DNA of 64,000 bases. Origin: Pseudomonas entomophila (lineage in GTDB: Bacteria; Pseudomonadota; Gammaproteobacteria; Pseudomonadales; Pseudomonadaceae). Location: NCBI RefSeq assembly GCF_029193575.1, contig NZ_JARGCS010000056.1, positions 496,001-560,000 on the forward strand, read 5' to 3'. Positions 50,982 to 59,254 of the stretch are shown piece after piece; positions within the stretch are counted from its first letter, which is position 1, and every line of letters starts with the position of its first letter. A program made the translations under genes and the position numbers. The notes beneath the pieces were generated by a model, which saw only the letters and a program-made list of their open reading frames with translations, did no database searches and had not been told where the DNA came from.

Positions 50982-52193
50982 CTAGATCAGCTCTACAGCG
51001 GCGGCCTTCGTGTCTGGAGCCAGATGGGCATAGCGCAAGGTCATGGCTATGTCCGAGTGCCCCAGCAGCTCGCGGACGGTGTTCAGTGCTACGCCAGCCA
51101 TAACCAACTTCGACGCGAACGTGTGCCGTAAGTCGTGCCAACGGAAGTTATCGACCTTGGCCAGCTTCAACACGCCTTCCCAACTCTTTTTAACGTTGTC
51201 AAGCCGACCAGCGTCCTTCGCCGGGAATACAAATCCGACGCGCACAAGATCGCCGCGCCACGCTTTCAATACTGCAAGCGCTTCTTTGTTCAGCGGTATA
51301 TGACGGGTCTGACCCGACTTGGAAGTTTCGCCCTCTACCGTGAGAAACTTCCCTTGAAAGTTCACGTCACGCCAATGCAAGTTGAACACTTCACCGCGAC
51401 GCATGCCGGTATTCAGTGACAACAGAACCAGTGGTTTCAAGTGGTCGGCGAACTTGGCAGCGCGCAGATCCGGCAGCAGCTCCCGATTGCGAGCGGTGCG
51501 CCAGGCGTTCGCGCTGTCGCGGTCGACCCGAATGCCCTCCTCGCGGTCGTCCAGGGCCTTGCGCAGGGCCCGCTCCTCGGCCTGGCCCAGGTATCGGACC
51601 CTACCGCGTGCGTCGACCTTGAGCCGCTTCACCTTTGCCAGCGGGTGCTCAGGTAGAACGCCCCACTCAACAGCACGGCTCAGCAGGCCTTTCAATCTGG
51701 TGACGTTGCGGTTTGCCGTGGCCGGCGAGCGGCCGGCGGCCAGCCAGCCGGTGCGCACCTGCTCGATGCGCTTCTGCGTGACCTGGTCCATGGGCAGCGC
51801 CAGCAGATCGGCGAAGCTGTGACGGATGGCGCGCACGCTGTTGTCACCGTCGCGCTGGTGCGCCAGCGCCCAGGGCTCGAACTGGTCGCGCAGAAATGCA
51901 TCCAGCGTCGGCATGGCGTCTGATAGCCGCGCCTGGGTGATCGCCATGGGCTCGCCGTGCTCATGCGCCTCTGCCAGGTACCGGGCGGCTTCCCGGCGGG
52001 CCTGCTCGAGCGTGACCACGTTCACCCGGCCCAAAGTGGCCGTCTTGTTCCTGCCCCAAGTCACCATGTAGCTCATGTGGCCGGACGGGAGCACCCGGAT
52101 GCACAGGCCTGGCTGCTGGGTGTCGTGCACACGGTAGGCCTTTTCCTGGGGCGCCAGGGTGGCCAGAAGCTTGGCGGTGAACTTGGTCTTCAT
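50982..52193 (-). CDS. Tyrosine-type site-specific integrase
   Basis: A 403-residue P4/lambda-type integrase. The N-terminal arm-binding DUF4102-like domain starts MKTKFTAKLLATLAPQEKAY; the catalytic domain has the first Arg in LSLNTGMRRGEVFNLHW, the beta-hairpin Lys in TSKSGQTRHIPL, HDLRHTFAS (His-x-x-Arg), LGHSDIAMTLRYAHL with the final His and the nucleophile Tyr. All catalytic residues are present. The ATG at 52193 was chosen; the frame is open to 52280. It lies 127 nt from attR and reads into the island. Confidence 0.93.
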   Translation of the reverse strand: MKTKFTAKLLATLAPQEKAYRVHDTQQPGLCIRVLPSGHMSYMVTWGRNKTATLGRVNVVTLEQARREAARYLAEAHEHGEPMAITQARLSDAMPTLDAFLRDQFEPWALAHQRDGDNSVRAIRHSFADLLALPMDQVTQKRIEQVRTGWLAAGRSPATANRNVTRLKGLLSRAVEWGVLPEHPLAKVKRLKVDARGRVRYLGQAEERALRKALDDREEGIRVDRDSANAWRTARNRELLPDLRAAKFADHLKPLVLLSLNTGMRRGEVFNLHWRDVNFQGKFLTVEGETSKSGQTRHIPLNKEALAVLKAWRGDLVRVGFVFPAKDAGRLDNVKKSWEGVLKLAKVDNFRWHDLRHTFASKLVMAGVALNTVRELLGHSDIAMTLRYAHLAPDTKAAAVELI

Positions 52194-52205
52194 GGCACTC
52201 CAGAT

Positions 52206-52233
52206 CCGTGACAGCAGGGTGACAGCAAAAAGC
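52206..52233 (+). repeat. Right arm-type repeat of the island
   Basis: A 28-bp copy, one mismatch, same orientation, of the repeat at 42644-42671, in the integrase promoter region between int and attR. Confidence 0.6.
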
Positions 52234-52319
52234 ACTATACCGGCCTGTATATCCATACACAACCACACGATAGAGCCCAATGAAACCGGGCATCACCCCG
52301 AAAACACTGGGCCTCGTTT

Positions 52320-52369
52320 TGCCCTCCGAAGGCAGGGGTCGTGGGTTCGAATCCCGCCGAGTGCGCCAT
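52320..52369 (+). repeat. attR: duplicated tRNA-Arg 3' end
   Basis: Exact 50-bp copy of 42550-52599's left counterpart at 42550-42599; the 5' part of the tRNA is missing, so it is not a functional tRNA. Confidence 0.95.
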
Positions 52370-52375
52370 CTTCGA

Positions 52376-52405
52376 AAGCCCTGGGCATGGTCCCGGGGCT
52401 TTTTC
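52376..52405 (+). terminator. Original terminator of tRNA-Arg
   Basis: AAAGCCCtgggcatggtcccGGGGCTTTTT follows attR by 6 nt; it must have followed the tRNA before the island came in. Confidence 0.8.
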
Positions 52406-52525
52406 ATTTGTGCGCCACCCCGCATTCCAGACCCTCCCGCAACGCATGCCATTGGTGTTAGCGTGGGCACCTTCCCGCTTCCTACAAACGGGCCTCCTCT
52501 TTCAACACCTTGCCAAGGAATGCGC

Positions 52526-54256
52526 ATGCGCTTTAACAAGCTTTCCGCTACCACCCTGATGCTCGCCAGCCTGGCGCTGTTCGCCAACCACGCCCAGGCC
52601 AACCTCTCCCCACAGCAGTCCGCCGCCATCCTCAACGCCTACGACGGCAGCGACCCCGCCGACTTCAAGCAATTCCTCGGCAAGCTTGCCAACAGCGACC
52701 TGGCCAAGGTCGACAACCTGCACGCCACCCTGGACGCCTACCGCAAAGGTACGCCGCTGAGCGCCGAGCAGCAGAACGAGATCAACCGACTGCTGGGCCT
52801 GTACACCCGTATCAAGTACGGCAAGGCCGCCACCGAGAACCTGCGTGAGCTGGTCGAGATTCCGACCTTCCGCGTCGATGGCCTGGCGCAGCACGACAAC
52901 CCGCAATTCCACAAGATCGCCGACAAGATCAAGGCCCTGGCCGAAAGCTTCGGCCTGCAGTTCCGCAACGTCGACAACCGCGTGTACGAGATCTCCCTCG
53001 GCGAAGGCAAGGAAGTGGTCGGCATCCACGCCCATGCCGACGTGGTGCCGGTGACCCCGGAGAACTGGAAGCTCGACGACGGCACCCGCCTCGACCCGTT
53101 CAAGGTCACCCTGGTCGGCGACCGCATGTACGGCCGCGGCACCGAGGACGACAAGAACGGCATCATCGTCGCGCTGTACGCGCTGAAGGTGGCCAAGGAC
53201 GAGAAACTGCCGCTGGCCCGCCAGTTCAAGCTGCTGGTCGACACCACCGAGGAAACCACCGGCGACGCCATCCCCTACTACTTCGCCCGCAATCCCACGC
53301 CCGACTACAACCTGGCGCTGGACGGCGGCTACCCGGTGGTGATCGCCGAAAAAGGCTACGGCACCGTGATGGCCAGCTTCAGCCGTCGCCCGGCCACCGG
53401 CCAAGGCGCGGAAGTGGTCAGCCTGACCGGCGGCCTGGCCACCAACCAGATCCCCAGCACCTCGGTGGCGACCCTGGTCGGCAGCAACCCGGCAGACCTG
53501 GCCCAGCGCCTGGAGAAGGCCGGCGCCGAGTACGCCAAGGCCAATGGCGGCGACTTCAAGGTCGACGCCAAGGTCGATGGCAAGAACGTGCTGCTGACCG
53601 TGACCGGCGTCTCGGCCCACTCTTCGGCGCCGCAGTCGGGGGTCAACCCGGTGGCGCGCATGCTCGACTTCCTCAACGGCCTGGGCACCCAGGTGCCGCT
53701 CAAGCACAACCACATCACCGACGCCGCCCGCTACGCCGCCGACAACTGGGGCCTGGACTACCTGGGCAACAAGCTGGGCGTGGGCTTCAAGGATGACTTC
53801 ATGGGCCCGCTGACCGCCTCGCTGACCTTCGTCGGCCTGGACCAGAAGGCGCTGAAGCTGGCGGTGAACCTGCGTATCCCGAAAGGCAAGCCGGTGGCGA
53901 CGATCAAGGACGAGCTGGCCGACAAGCTCGGCGACTGGGCCCGCAAGAGCCACACCTCGGTGGCCTTCGAGTACACCCTCGACGAGCCGATGTACCGCAA
54001 CCCGGAAGGCGAGTGGGTCAAGGCGCTGCTCGACGTGGCCACCGAGAACCTCGGCCTGCCGCACGCGTTCGGCACCTCGGCGGGCGCGACCTCGGTGCAC
54101 GACCTGCCCAACGGCGTGCAGTTCGGCCTGGCGATGCCAGGGGTGAAGTACACCGGGCACAACGACAACGAGTTCAAGACCGTGGAGCAGTTCATGCTGG
54201 ACTTGCAGATCATCAGCGAGATGGTCGCGCGGATCGGGCAGATGCCGAAGCTCTGA
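52526..54256 (+). CDS. Secreted M20-family dipeptidase/peptidase
   Basis: A 576-residue metallopeptidase of the M20 family (PepV/carboxypeptidase G2 type). The signal peptide ends at ANHAQANLSPQQ. The zinc-site elements are GIHAHADVVPV (His-x-Asp), MYGRGTEDDKNG with the bridging Asp, DTTEETTG with catalytic Glu-Glu, and GLALPGVKYTGHND-like LAMPGVKYTGHNDNEF with the last His. About 130 residues before the catalytic core (52620-52900) have no family equivalent I know. The start at 52526 has AAGGA 6 nt upstream; an ATG at 52520 is too close to it. It should degrade dipeptides or similar in the periplasm. Confidence 0.87.
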   Translation: MRFNKLSATTLMLASLALFANHAQANLSPQQSAAILNAYDGSDPADFKQFLGKLANSDLAKVDNLHATLDAYRKGTPLSAEQQNEINRLLGLYTRIKYGKAATENLRELVEIPTFRVDGLAQHDNPQFHKIADKIKALAESFGLQFRNVDNRVYEISLGEGKEVVGIHAHADVVPVTPENWKLDDGTRLDPFKVTLVGDRMYGRGTEDDKNGIIVALYALKVAKDEKLPLARQFKLLVDTTEETTGDAIPYYFARNPTPDYNLALDGGYPVVIAEKGYGTVMASFSRRPATGQGAEVVSLTGGLATNQIPSTSVATLVGSNPADLAQRLEKAGAEYAKANGGDFKVDAKVDGKNVLLTVTGVSAHSSAPQSGVNPVARMLDFLNGLGTQVPLKHNHITDAARYAADNWGLDYLGNKLGVGFKDDFMGPLTASLTFVGLDQKALKLAVNLRIPKGKPVATIKDELADKLGDWARKSHTSVAFEYTLDEPMYRNPEGEWVKALLDVATENLGLPHAFGTSAGATSVHDLPNGVQFGLAMPGVKYTGHNDNEFKTVEQFMLDLQIISEMVARIGQMPKL

Positions 54257-54566
54257 GCGTTGCCAGACCGTTACGGCGCAAGCGAGCCGGCGCGCTCCAG
54301 GCCCTCGTCCGCGAACAGGACGGCGGAAGACCTGGAGGTGCTGGCTTGCCCGACGTGATCGTCAGGCCTGACTGAGGGCGCAGAATGTCTCGCGCCATTA
54401 TTTTGCCACGCATGAAATATTTGGTAATCTGCACACAGTTGCCGCTCGCTCTGCCGTGTGCAGATCAAGGTGCAACAACCGCCGTGCCAGTGCCTTGCAG
54501 CACGGTGCGCGCGGGCATCGAAAAGGGACGCGTTCCACGGACGCCATAAAGGGACTCTCCACGGCA
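54257..54566. other. Intergenic region between the peptidase and zinc-ribbon genes
   Basis: 310 nt. At 54273-54356 there is a diverged REP-like inverted repeat (CTCCAGG/CCTGGAG with CAAGC/GCTTG outside), and an AT-rich segment at 54399-54436 may be the promoter of the next operon. No gene is seen. Confidence 0.4.
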
Positions 54567-54926
54567 ATGGTTTTTTGCCGCGGCTGCGCCAAGCAGTTGC
54601 ACGAAACAGCTCTCACCTGCCCACAATGTGGCGCCCCCCCCCAGCTCACCAGCGCACTGCCAGCCCAGACCACCAGTGGTGAGTCACCTTGGACCGCTGT
54701 CACCTCCCTGATCTTCAGCATTCTCAGCATCTTGCCGCTGGTCGGTGAAGGCCCCTGGGACCAAGAAACCATGCTCGGCCTAAGCGCGTTCGCGCTTACC
54801 GGCCTGATTCTCGGCATTGTCAGCATCAACCAGAAAAAAACCGGCAATAGCATGGGCGTGGCCGGCATTGTCATTTCGACGGTGTCATTGATCAGCCTCA
54901 TCACCCTGTCAATTACCCACTTGTGA
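54567..54926 (+). CDS. Zinc-ribbon DUF4190-type membrane protein
   Basis: A 119-residue protein: an N-terminal zinc ribbon (CRGCAKQLHETALTCPQCGA, four Cys), a short linker and two or three hydrophobic helices (LIFSILSILPLVG, LSAFALTGLILGIVSI, VAGIVISTVSLISLITL) like DUF4190. The ATG at 54567 is chosen by homology to the next protein's start. Its N-terminal zinc ribbon is almost the same as that of the gene 10 nt downstream, so the two are a related pair. Function unknown; probably in the inner membrane. Confidence 0.75.
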   Translation: MVFCRGCAKQLHETALTCPQCGAPPQLTSALPAQTTSGESPWTAVTSLIFSILSILPLVGEGPWDQETMLGLSAFALTGLILGIVSINQKKTGNSMGVAGIVISTVSLISLITLSITHL

Positions 54927-54936
54927 GAGAAAAACC

Positions 54937-55395
54937 ATGAGCATGGTGTTCTGCCGTGGCTGCGCAAAAGAAATCCATCAATCTGCCTTGAGCTGCCCAG
55001 CTTGCGGCGCACAACAGGTTGTCACTGCATCCCCCGGTGTTGCCATGAGCGCCCAAGTCACCAGCGGCAACGTGTTCATCGAGGTGCTCAAGAAGTACGC
55101 CGTATTCCAGGGCCGTGCACGACGCAAGGAATACTGGATGTTCACCCTGTACTGCGTGCTGATCTCGTTTGTACTTGGCTTTTTCGAAGGCATGTTCGGC
55201 ATCACGCAGGTGTTCAGTGGCCTGTTCCGCCTATTGGTCCTGGTACCGAGCATCGCCGTAGCGGTACGTCGGCTGCATGACGGCGACCACAGTGGCTGGT
55301 GGTTGCTGGTACCGATCGTCAACCTGGTTTTCCTGATCCAGAATGGCACCCCGGGCAACAACCGCTTCGGCCCGAACCCCAAGGGCAACGCCTGA
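54937..55395 (+). CDS. Zinc-ribbon DUF805-type membrane protein
   Basis: A 152-residue protein: an N-terminal zinc ribbon (CRGCAKEIHQSALSCPACGA) followed by a DUF805 domain (FQGRARRKEYWMFTLYCVLI, LVPSIAVAVRRLHDGDHSGWW, GTPGNNRFGPNP) with four helices. It ends with an intrinsic terminator. The shared zinc ribbon with the preceding protein suggests interaction with a common partner or RNA. Confidence 0.85.
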   Translation: MSMVFCRGCAKEIHQSALSCPACGAQQVVTASPGVAMSAQVTSGNVFIEVLKKYAVFQGRARRKEYWMFTLYCVLISFVLGFFEGMFGITQVFSGLFRLLVLVPSIAVAVRRLHDGDHSGWWLLVPIVNLVFLIQNGTPGNNRFGPNPKGNA

Positions 55396-55417
55396 GTATC
55401 TGTTGCGTAAGAAGAAC

Positions 55418-55441
55418 GGGCGGCCTGCAGGCCGCCCTTTT
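55418..55441 (+). terminator. Intrinsic terminator of the zinc-ribbon operon
   Basis: GGGCGGCCTGCAGGCCGCCC followed by T5, 22 nt after the DUF805 stop. Confidence 0.9.
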
Positions 55442-55595
55442 TCATTGTGCCTAGGGTCGGTACACAGCTTCACGGAAGTGGCTCATGACGTTTTTCAATC
55501 AGGTTCATGCCGTTTTCCGCATTGCCGTGCACAGCGTCCTCACCGATGCTTTATTTACTGACAACAGCGTGCCGTTCCCACCCACCGAGGCCTGT

Positions 55596-56033
55596 ATGAA
55601 GAACGTCGAACAAATCCTCAAGAGCAAAGCCCAGCATCAGACCGTCTACACCATCGGCCCTGATGACTCGGTGCTCGACGCCCTGAAAATGCTGGCGGAA
55701 AAGAACGTCGGCGCGCTGCCGGTGGTGGAAGGCAACCAGGTGGTGGGGATCGTCAGCGAGCGCGACTACGCGCGCAAGCTGGTGCTCAAGGGGCGCTCGT
55801 CGGCGGCCACGCCGGTGCGCGAGATCATGAGCGCGCCGGTGGTCACCGTGGAGCCGAAGCAGAACCTGGAGTACTGCATGAACCTCATGACCAACCGTCA
55901 CCTGCGCCACCTGCCGGTGGTCGACAACGGCCAGTTGCTCGGCCTGCTGTCGATCGGCGACCTGGTCAAGGAAACCATCGCCGAACAGGCCAACCTGATC
56001 CTGCAACTGGAGCAGTACATCCGCGGCGAATGA
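55596..56033 (+). CDS. CBS-domain protein
   Basis: A 145-residue protein with two CBS domains (about 10-65 and 75-130): TVYTIGPDDSVLDALKMLAEKNVGALPVVEGNQVVGIVSERDYAR and APVVTVEPKQNLEYCMNLMTNRHLRHLPVVDNGQLLGLLSIGDLVK. Stand-alone CBS pairs bind adenine nucleotides and regulate partner enzymes or transporters. The start at 55596 has GAGG upstream. The frame is open from 55485, but the extension is not CBS-like. Confidence 0.9.
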   Translation: MKNVEQILKSKAQHQTVYTIGPDDSVLDALKMLAEKNVGALPVVEGNQVVGIVSERDYARKLVLKGRSSAATPVREIMSAPVVTVEPKQNLEYCMNLMTNRHLRHLPVVDNGQLLGLLSIGDLVKETIAEQANLILQLEQYIRGE

Positions 56034-56039
56034 CCCTGC

Positions 56040-56678
56040 CTAGTGGTAGGCGCGCTCCAGCTCGTCCAACTGATGGTCGAAGCTGCGCAGGCGCGCCGAC
56101 CAGGTGTACACCAGCACTTCCAGGTCACGGTTGAGCACGGCGGTGTTGCCGCCGTCGCGCCCCTGCGGGTCGCACAAGTCCAGTTGATAGCGTTCGCGGG
56201 CCATGGCCGTGGCCACGCTGGAGAGGTCGCGGGCGTTGGCCAGCCAGTGGTGGTGATGGTCGTGCACCTCCCGATCCAGTTCACGGCATTGCAGCTTCAG
56301 GGCATCGAGGCTCTGCTCCAGCGGCGTGCCCTTGAGCTCGCCCATGACCTCTTCGAAGGTGCGCCCGGAATGCCAGTAGCTGCCCCAGAAATAGCGGTCG
56401 AACACGGTCTCGACGCGGCGCAGCGCGACCTTGGTGTTCCAGATGGTCACCAACGTTCGGCCCTGGGCCACTTCGCGCTTGTTCAGGTGCAGATGCTGCC
56501 AGGCGATCCATGCCAGGCCGCAGAGCGCCACCGCGGCGGTGACCGCGGCGGCGGCATACAGGAACTGCACCGCCTGGTTCATCTGATGGGTGTGGCGGAT
56601 ACCGTAGAAGTAGCCGGCCGTCAGGGTGCCCAGGATCGTCACGGTGCACCAGAAGCCTGGTGCGTAGGGATCTTTCAT
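56040..56678 (-). CDS. Hypothetical inner-membrane protein
   Basis: A 212-residue protein with two N-terminal hydrophobic helices (WCTVTILGTLTAGYFYG and FLYAAAAVTAAVALCGLAWIAW) and a long hydrophilic helical C-terminal part with HHHH (EVHDHHHHWLA) that may bind metal. No known family recognised. It is convergent with the CBS gene, 6 nt apart. Confidence 0.7.
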   Translation of the reverse strand: MKDPYAPGFWCTVTILGTLTAGYFYGIRHTHQMNQAVQFLYAAAAVTAAVALCGLAWIAWQHLHLNKREVAQGRTLVTIWNTKVALRRVETVFDRYFWGSYWHSGRTFEEVMGELKGTPLEQSLDALKLQCRELDREVHDHHHHWLANARDLSSVATAMARERYQLDLCDPQGRDGGNTAVLNRDLEVLVYTWSARLRSFDHQLDELERAYH

Positions 56679-56748
56679 CGCGCCATCCCCTTTTTGTTTT
56701 CCTGAGCATAGCAACGCTCAAATCACCCATCAGGTGCCACTCGGCGCT

Positions 56749-56991
56749 TTATTTGCGGGGCCGACGCAAGGCCTCGTTGAGCTGGTCGAACGGTACCGCC
56801 CAGTCGGCGTCCTCGTTGATGCTTTCCTTAAGGAACGCGCGCTGGGCGTCGGTCCAGAACGGCGCGTCGACCAGCTTGACCTCGTTCTTCAGCGGCGAAT
56901 GGGAGGCGATGAACTGGTCGATGCTCACGGCATCGTCCGGCAGGCCCAGTTGCTTGAACAGGTCGGCGAACGGATGGATCGGTGCTTCCAT
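56749..56991 (-). CDS. DUF2789 protein
   Basis: An 80-residue protein, MEAPIHPFADLFKQLGLPDD, then SHSPLKNEVKLVDAPFWTDAQRAFLKESINEDADWA, which is the DUF2789 pattern of small, acidic proteins common in pseudomonads. Function unknown. The frame is open upstream to 57255, but the ATG at 56991 (AGGA 5 nt upstream) gives the family start. Confidence 0.85.
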   Translation of the reverse strand: MEAPIHPFADLFKQLGLPDDAVSIDQFIASHSPLKNEVKLVDAPFWTDAQRAFLKESINEDADWAVPFDQLNEALRRPRK

Positions 56992-57142
56992 GGTTCCTCC
57001 TCGGGGGTATCCCAGGTAATGGCCTGAAGGTAGACAGCGCCCAGGCAGCGACGACTCGCTTGGCTTGCCCTTGGCAAGTTTAGGCCCTGCCCCGGCAGGC
57101 ACGACTAGACTTTGGGTACAGGCCCTAACCAGGTGACGACAG

Positions 57143-58483
57143 GTGATCGCTCGCTGCTGGCGCTGCTTGCTGCTGTTGCTGGCCCTCGGCCTCGCCCCGG
57201 GGGGCCTGGCCGCGCCTGGCGGCAACGTATGGCTGCTGGACATCGACGACGCCATCGGCCCGGCCAGCGCCGACTACCTGGTGCGCGGCCTGGAGCAGGC
57301 CAATGCGCAGGGCGCGCAGCTGGTGGTGATCCGCATGGACACCCCGGGCGGACTGGACAGCGCCATGCGCCAGATCGTCAAGGCGATCCTCGCCAGCCCC
57401 GTGCCGGTGGCCACCTACGTCGCCCCGGGCGGTGCACGGGCGGCCAGCGCCGGCACCTACATCCTCTATGCCAGCCATGTGGCGGCGATGGCCCCCGGCA
57501 CCAACCTCGGCGCCGCCACGCCGGTGCAGATCGGCGCGGGCGACAAGGAGCCCGGCAAGGCCGACCCGCAGCAGGACACCCTGGCGCGCAAGCAGGTCAA
57601 CGATGCCGCGGCGTACATCCGCGGCCTGGCGCAGTTGCGCGGGCGCAACGCCGACTGGGCGGAGAAGGCCGTGCGCGAGGCGGTCAGCCTGTCGGCCAGC
57701 GAGGCACTGCGGCTGAAGGTGATCGACCAGCTGGCCAACGACCTGCCCGACCTGCTGCGTCAGCTCGACGGCAAGACCCTCAGCGCCGCCGACCAGCCGC
57801 GCGTGCTGAAGACCGCGGGCGCTACGGTGGTCGAACACCTGCCCGACTGGCGCACGCGCCTGCTGGCGGTGATCACCAACCCCAGCGTGGCGCTGATCCT
57901 GATCATGATCGGCGTGTACGGCCTGCTGTTCGAGTTCATGAACCCCGGCTCCGGCGTCGGTGGGGTGATCGGCGGCATCTGCCTGCTGCTGGCGTTGTAT
58001 GCCTTGCAACTGCTGCCGGTGAGCTATGCCGGCGTGGCGCTGATACTGCTGGGCCTGGCGTTCATGGTCGCCGAGGCGTTCCTGCCCAGCTTCGGCGTGG
58101 TCGGCTTCGGCGGCATCGTCGCCTTCGTGGTGGGCGCGGTGATCCTGATGGACACCGATGCCCCTGGCTTCGGCATCCCCCTGGCGCTGATCGTGGGCCT
58201 CGCGAGCGTCTCGGCACTGCTGCTCGGTGGTGTGCTGGGCATGGCCATCAAGGCGCGACAGCGCGCGCTGGTCAGCGGCGACGCGGGCCTGGTGGGCAGC
58301 CTGGCAACCGTGACCCAGGTGACGGCCGACAACCCGTTCTGCGGCTCGGTACAGGCCCAGGGCGAACAATGGCAAGTGCGTTGCGCAACCCCGCTGCAAC
58401 CCGGCCAGCACGTGCGGGTGACCGCCCGCGACGGCGTGGTGCTGGAGGTCAGCGCCACCGCGCCCGCGGCGCAAGGAGAATAG
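57143..58483 (+). CDS. NfeD-like membrane serine protease (ClpP-class)
   Basis: A 446-residue protein with a GTG start at 57143. A signal-anchor (LLLLLALGLAPGGLA) leads to a ClpP-fold protease domain: MDTPGGLDSAMRQIVKA, APGGARAASAGTYILYASHVAAMAPGTNLGAATPV, with nucleophilic Ser in RAASAGT and likely Lys later. Then come four or more helices (VALILIMIGVYGLLFE onward) and a C-terminal NfeD OB-fold (about 380-446). These proteases cleave stomatins; the stomatin gene follows 2 nt later, forming the usual nfeD-slipin pair. Confidence 0.9.
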   Translation: MIARCWRCLLLLLALGLAPGGLAAPGGNVWLLDIDDAIGPASADYLVRGLEQANAQGAQLVVIRMDTPGGLDSAMRQIVKAILASPVPVATYVAPGGARAASAGTYILYASHVAAMAPGTNLGAATPVQIGAGDKEPGKADPQQDTLARKQVNDAAAYIRGLAQLRGRNADWAEKAVREAVSLSASEALRLKVIDQLANDLPDLLRQLDGKTLSAADQPRVLKTAGATVVEHLPDWRTRLLAVITNPSVALILIMIGVYGLLFEFMNPGSGVGGVIGGICLLLALYALQLLPVSYAGVALILLGLAFMVAEAFLPSFGVVGFGGIVAFVVGAVILMDTDAPGFGIPLALIVGLASVSALLLGGVLGMAIKARQRALVSGDAGLVGSLATVTQVTADNPFCGSVQAQGEQWQVRCATPLQPGQHVRVTARDGVVLEVSATAPAAQGE

Positions 58484-58485
58484 AG

Positions 58486-59238
58486 ATGTTCGTTCAGTTC
58501 GGTTTCGGCGCTTTGCTGATGCTGCTTGGCGTGTTGCTGCTGTCGGCGTTGCGCATCCTGCGCGAGTACGAGCGCGGCGTGGTGTTCCAGCTAGGGCGCT
58601 TCTGGCAGGTCAAGGGGCCGGGGCTGATCATCCTGATCCCGGGCATCCAGCAAATGGTCCGGGTGGACCTGCGCACCGTGGTGCTCGACGTGCCACCGCA
58701 GGACGTGATCACCCGTGACAACGTGTCGGTGAAGGTCAACGCGGTGGTGTACTTCCGCGTGCTCGACCCGCAGAAGGCGATCATCCAGGTCGAGGACTTC
58801 CTCACCGCCACCAGCCAACTGGCCCAGACCACCCTGCGCGCGGTGCTCGGCAAGCACGAGCTGGACGAGTTGCTGGCCGAGCGCGAGCAGTTGAACCTGG
58901 ACATCCGCCAGGTGCTCGATGCGCAGACCGACGCCTGGGGCATCAAGGTGGCCAACGTCGAGATCAAGCACGTCGACCTCAACGAGTCGATGGTCCGCGC
59001 CATCGCCCGCCAGGCCGAGGCCGAGCGTGAGCGGCGGGCCAAGGTGATCCATGCCGAGGGCGAGCTGCAGGCGTCGGAGAAATTGATGCAGGCGGCGCAG
59101 ATGCTGAGCAAGGAGCCTGGGGCGATGCAACTGCGCTACATGCAGACGCTGGGGTCGATCGCCGGGGACAAGAGCTCGACGATCGTGTTTCCGCTGCCGG
59201 TCGACCTGCTCAAGGGCCTGCTCGACAAGGATCGGTAA
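58486..59238 (+). CDS. Stomatin/SPFH-domain slipin
   Basis: A 250-residue protein: an N-terminal membrane hairpin (LLMLLGVLLLSALRI), the SPFH/PHB domain (EYERGVVFQLGRFWQVKGPGLIILIPGIQQMVRVDLRT) and a coiled-coil (EAERERRAKVIHAEGELQASEKLMQAAQML). It scaffolds membrane microdomains and is a substrate and partner of the preceding NfeD-like protease; they are cotranscribed (2 nt apart). Confidence 0.93.
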   Translation: MFVQFGFGALLMLLGVLLLSALRILREYERGVVFQLGRFWQVKGPGLIILIPGIQQMVRVDLRTVVLDVPPQDVITRDNVSVKVNAVVYFRVLDPQKAIIQVEDFLTATSQLAQTTLRAVLGKHELDELLAEREQLNLDIRQVLDAQTDAWGIKVANVEIKHVDLNESMVRAIARQAEAERERRAKVIHAEGELQASEKLMQAAQMLSKEPGAMQLRYMQTLGSIAGDKSSTIVFPLPVDLLKGLLDKDR

Positions 59239-59254
59239 AGGGCGCCGTGCCCAG

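Larger units (their letters stand above)
42550..52369. mobile_element. 9.8-kb integrated island with phage capsid genes (phage-satellite-like)
   Basis: It is bounded by 50-bp perfect direct repeats of the tRNA-Arg 3' end. From the right it carries a tyrosine integrase, a ribbon-helix-helix gene, a putative excisionase with three coupled small genes including a winged-helix replication-like protein, an iteron cluster, two unknown segments, an HTH gene, an HK97-type capsid gene, a coiled-coil gene, a second repeat cluster, a frameshifted tape-measure gene and a small last gene. No terminase, portal, head protease, tail tube or lysis gene is recognisable. It may be a capsid-carrying satellite or a reduced prophage. 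Confidence 0.88.
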
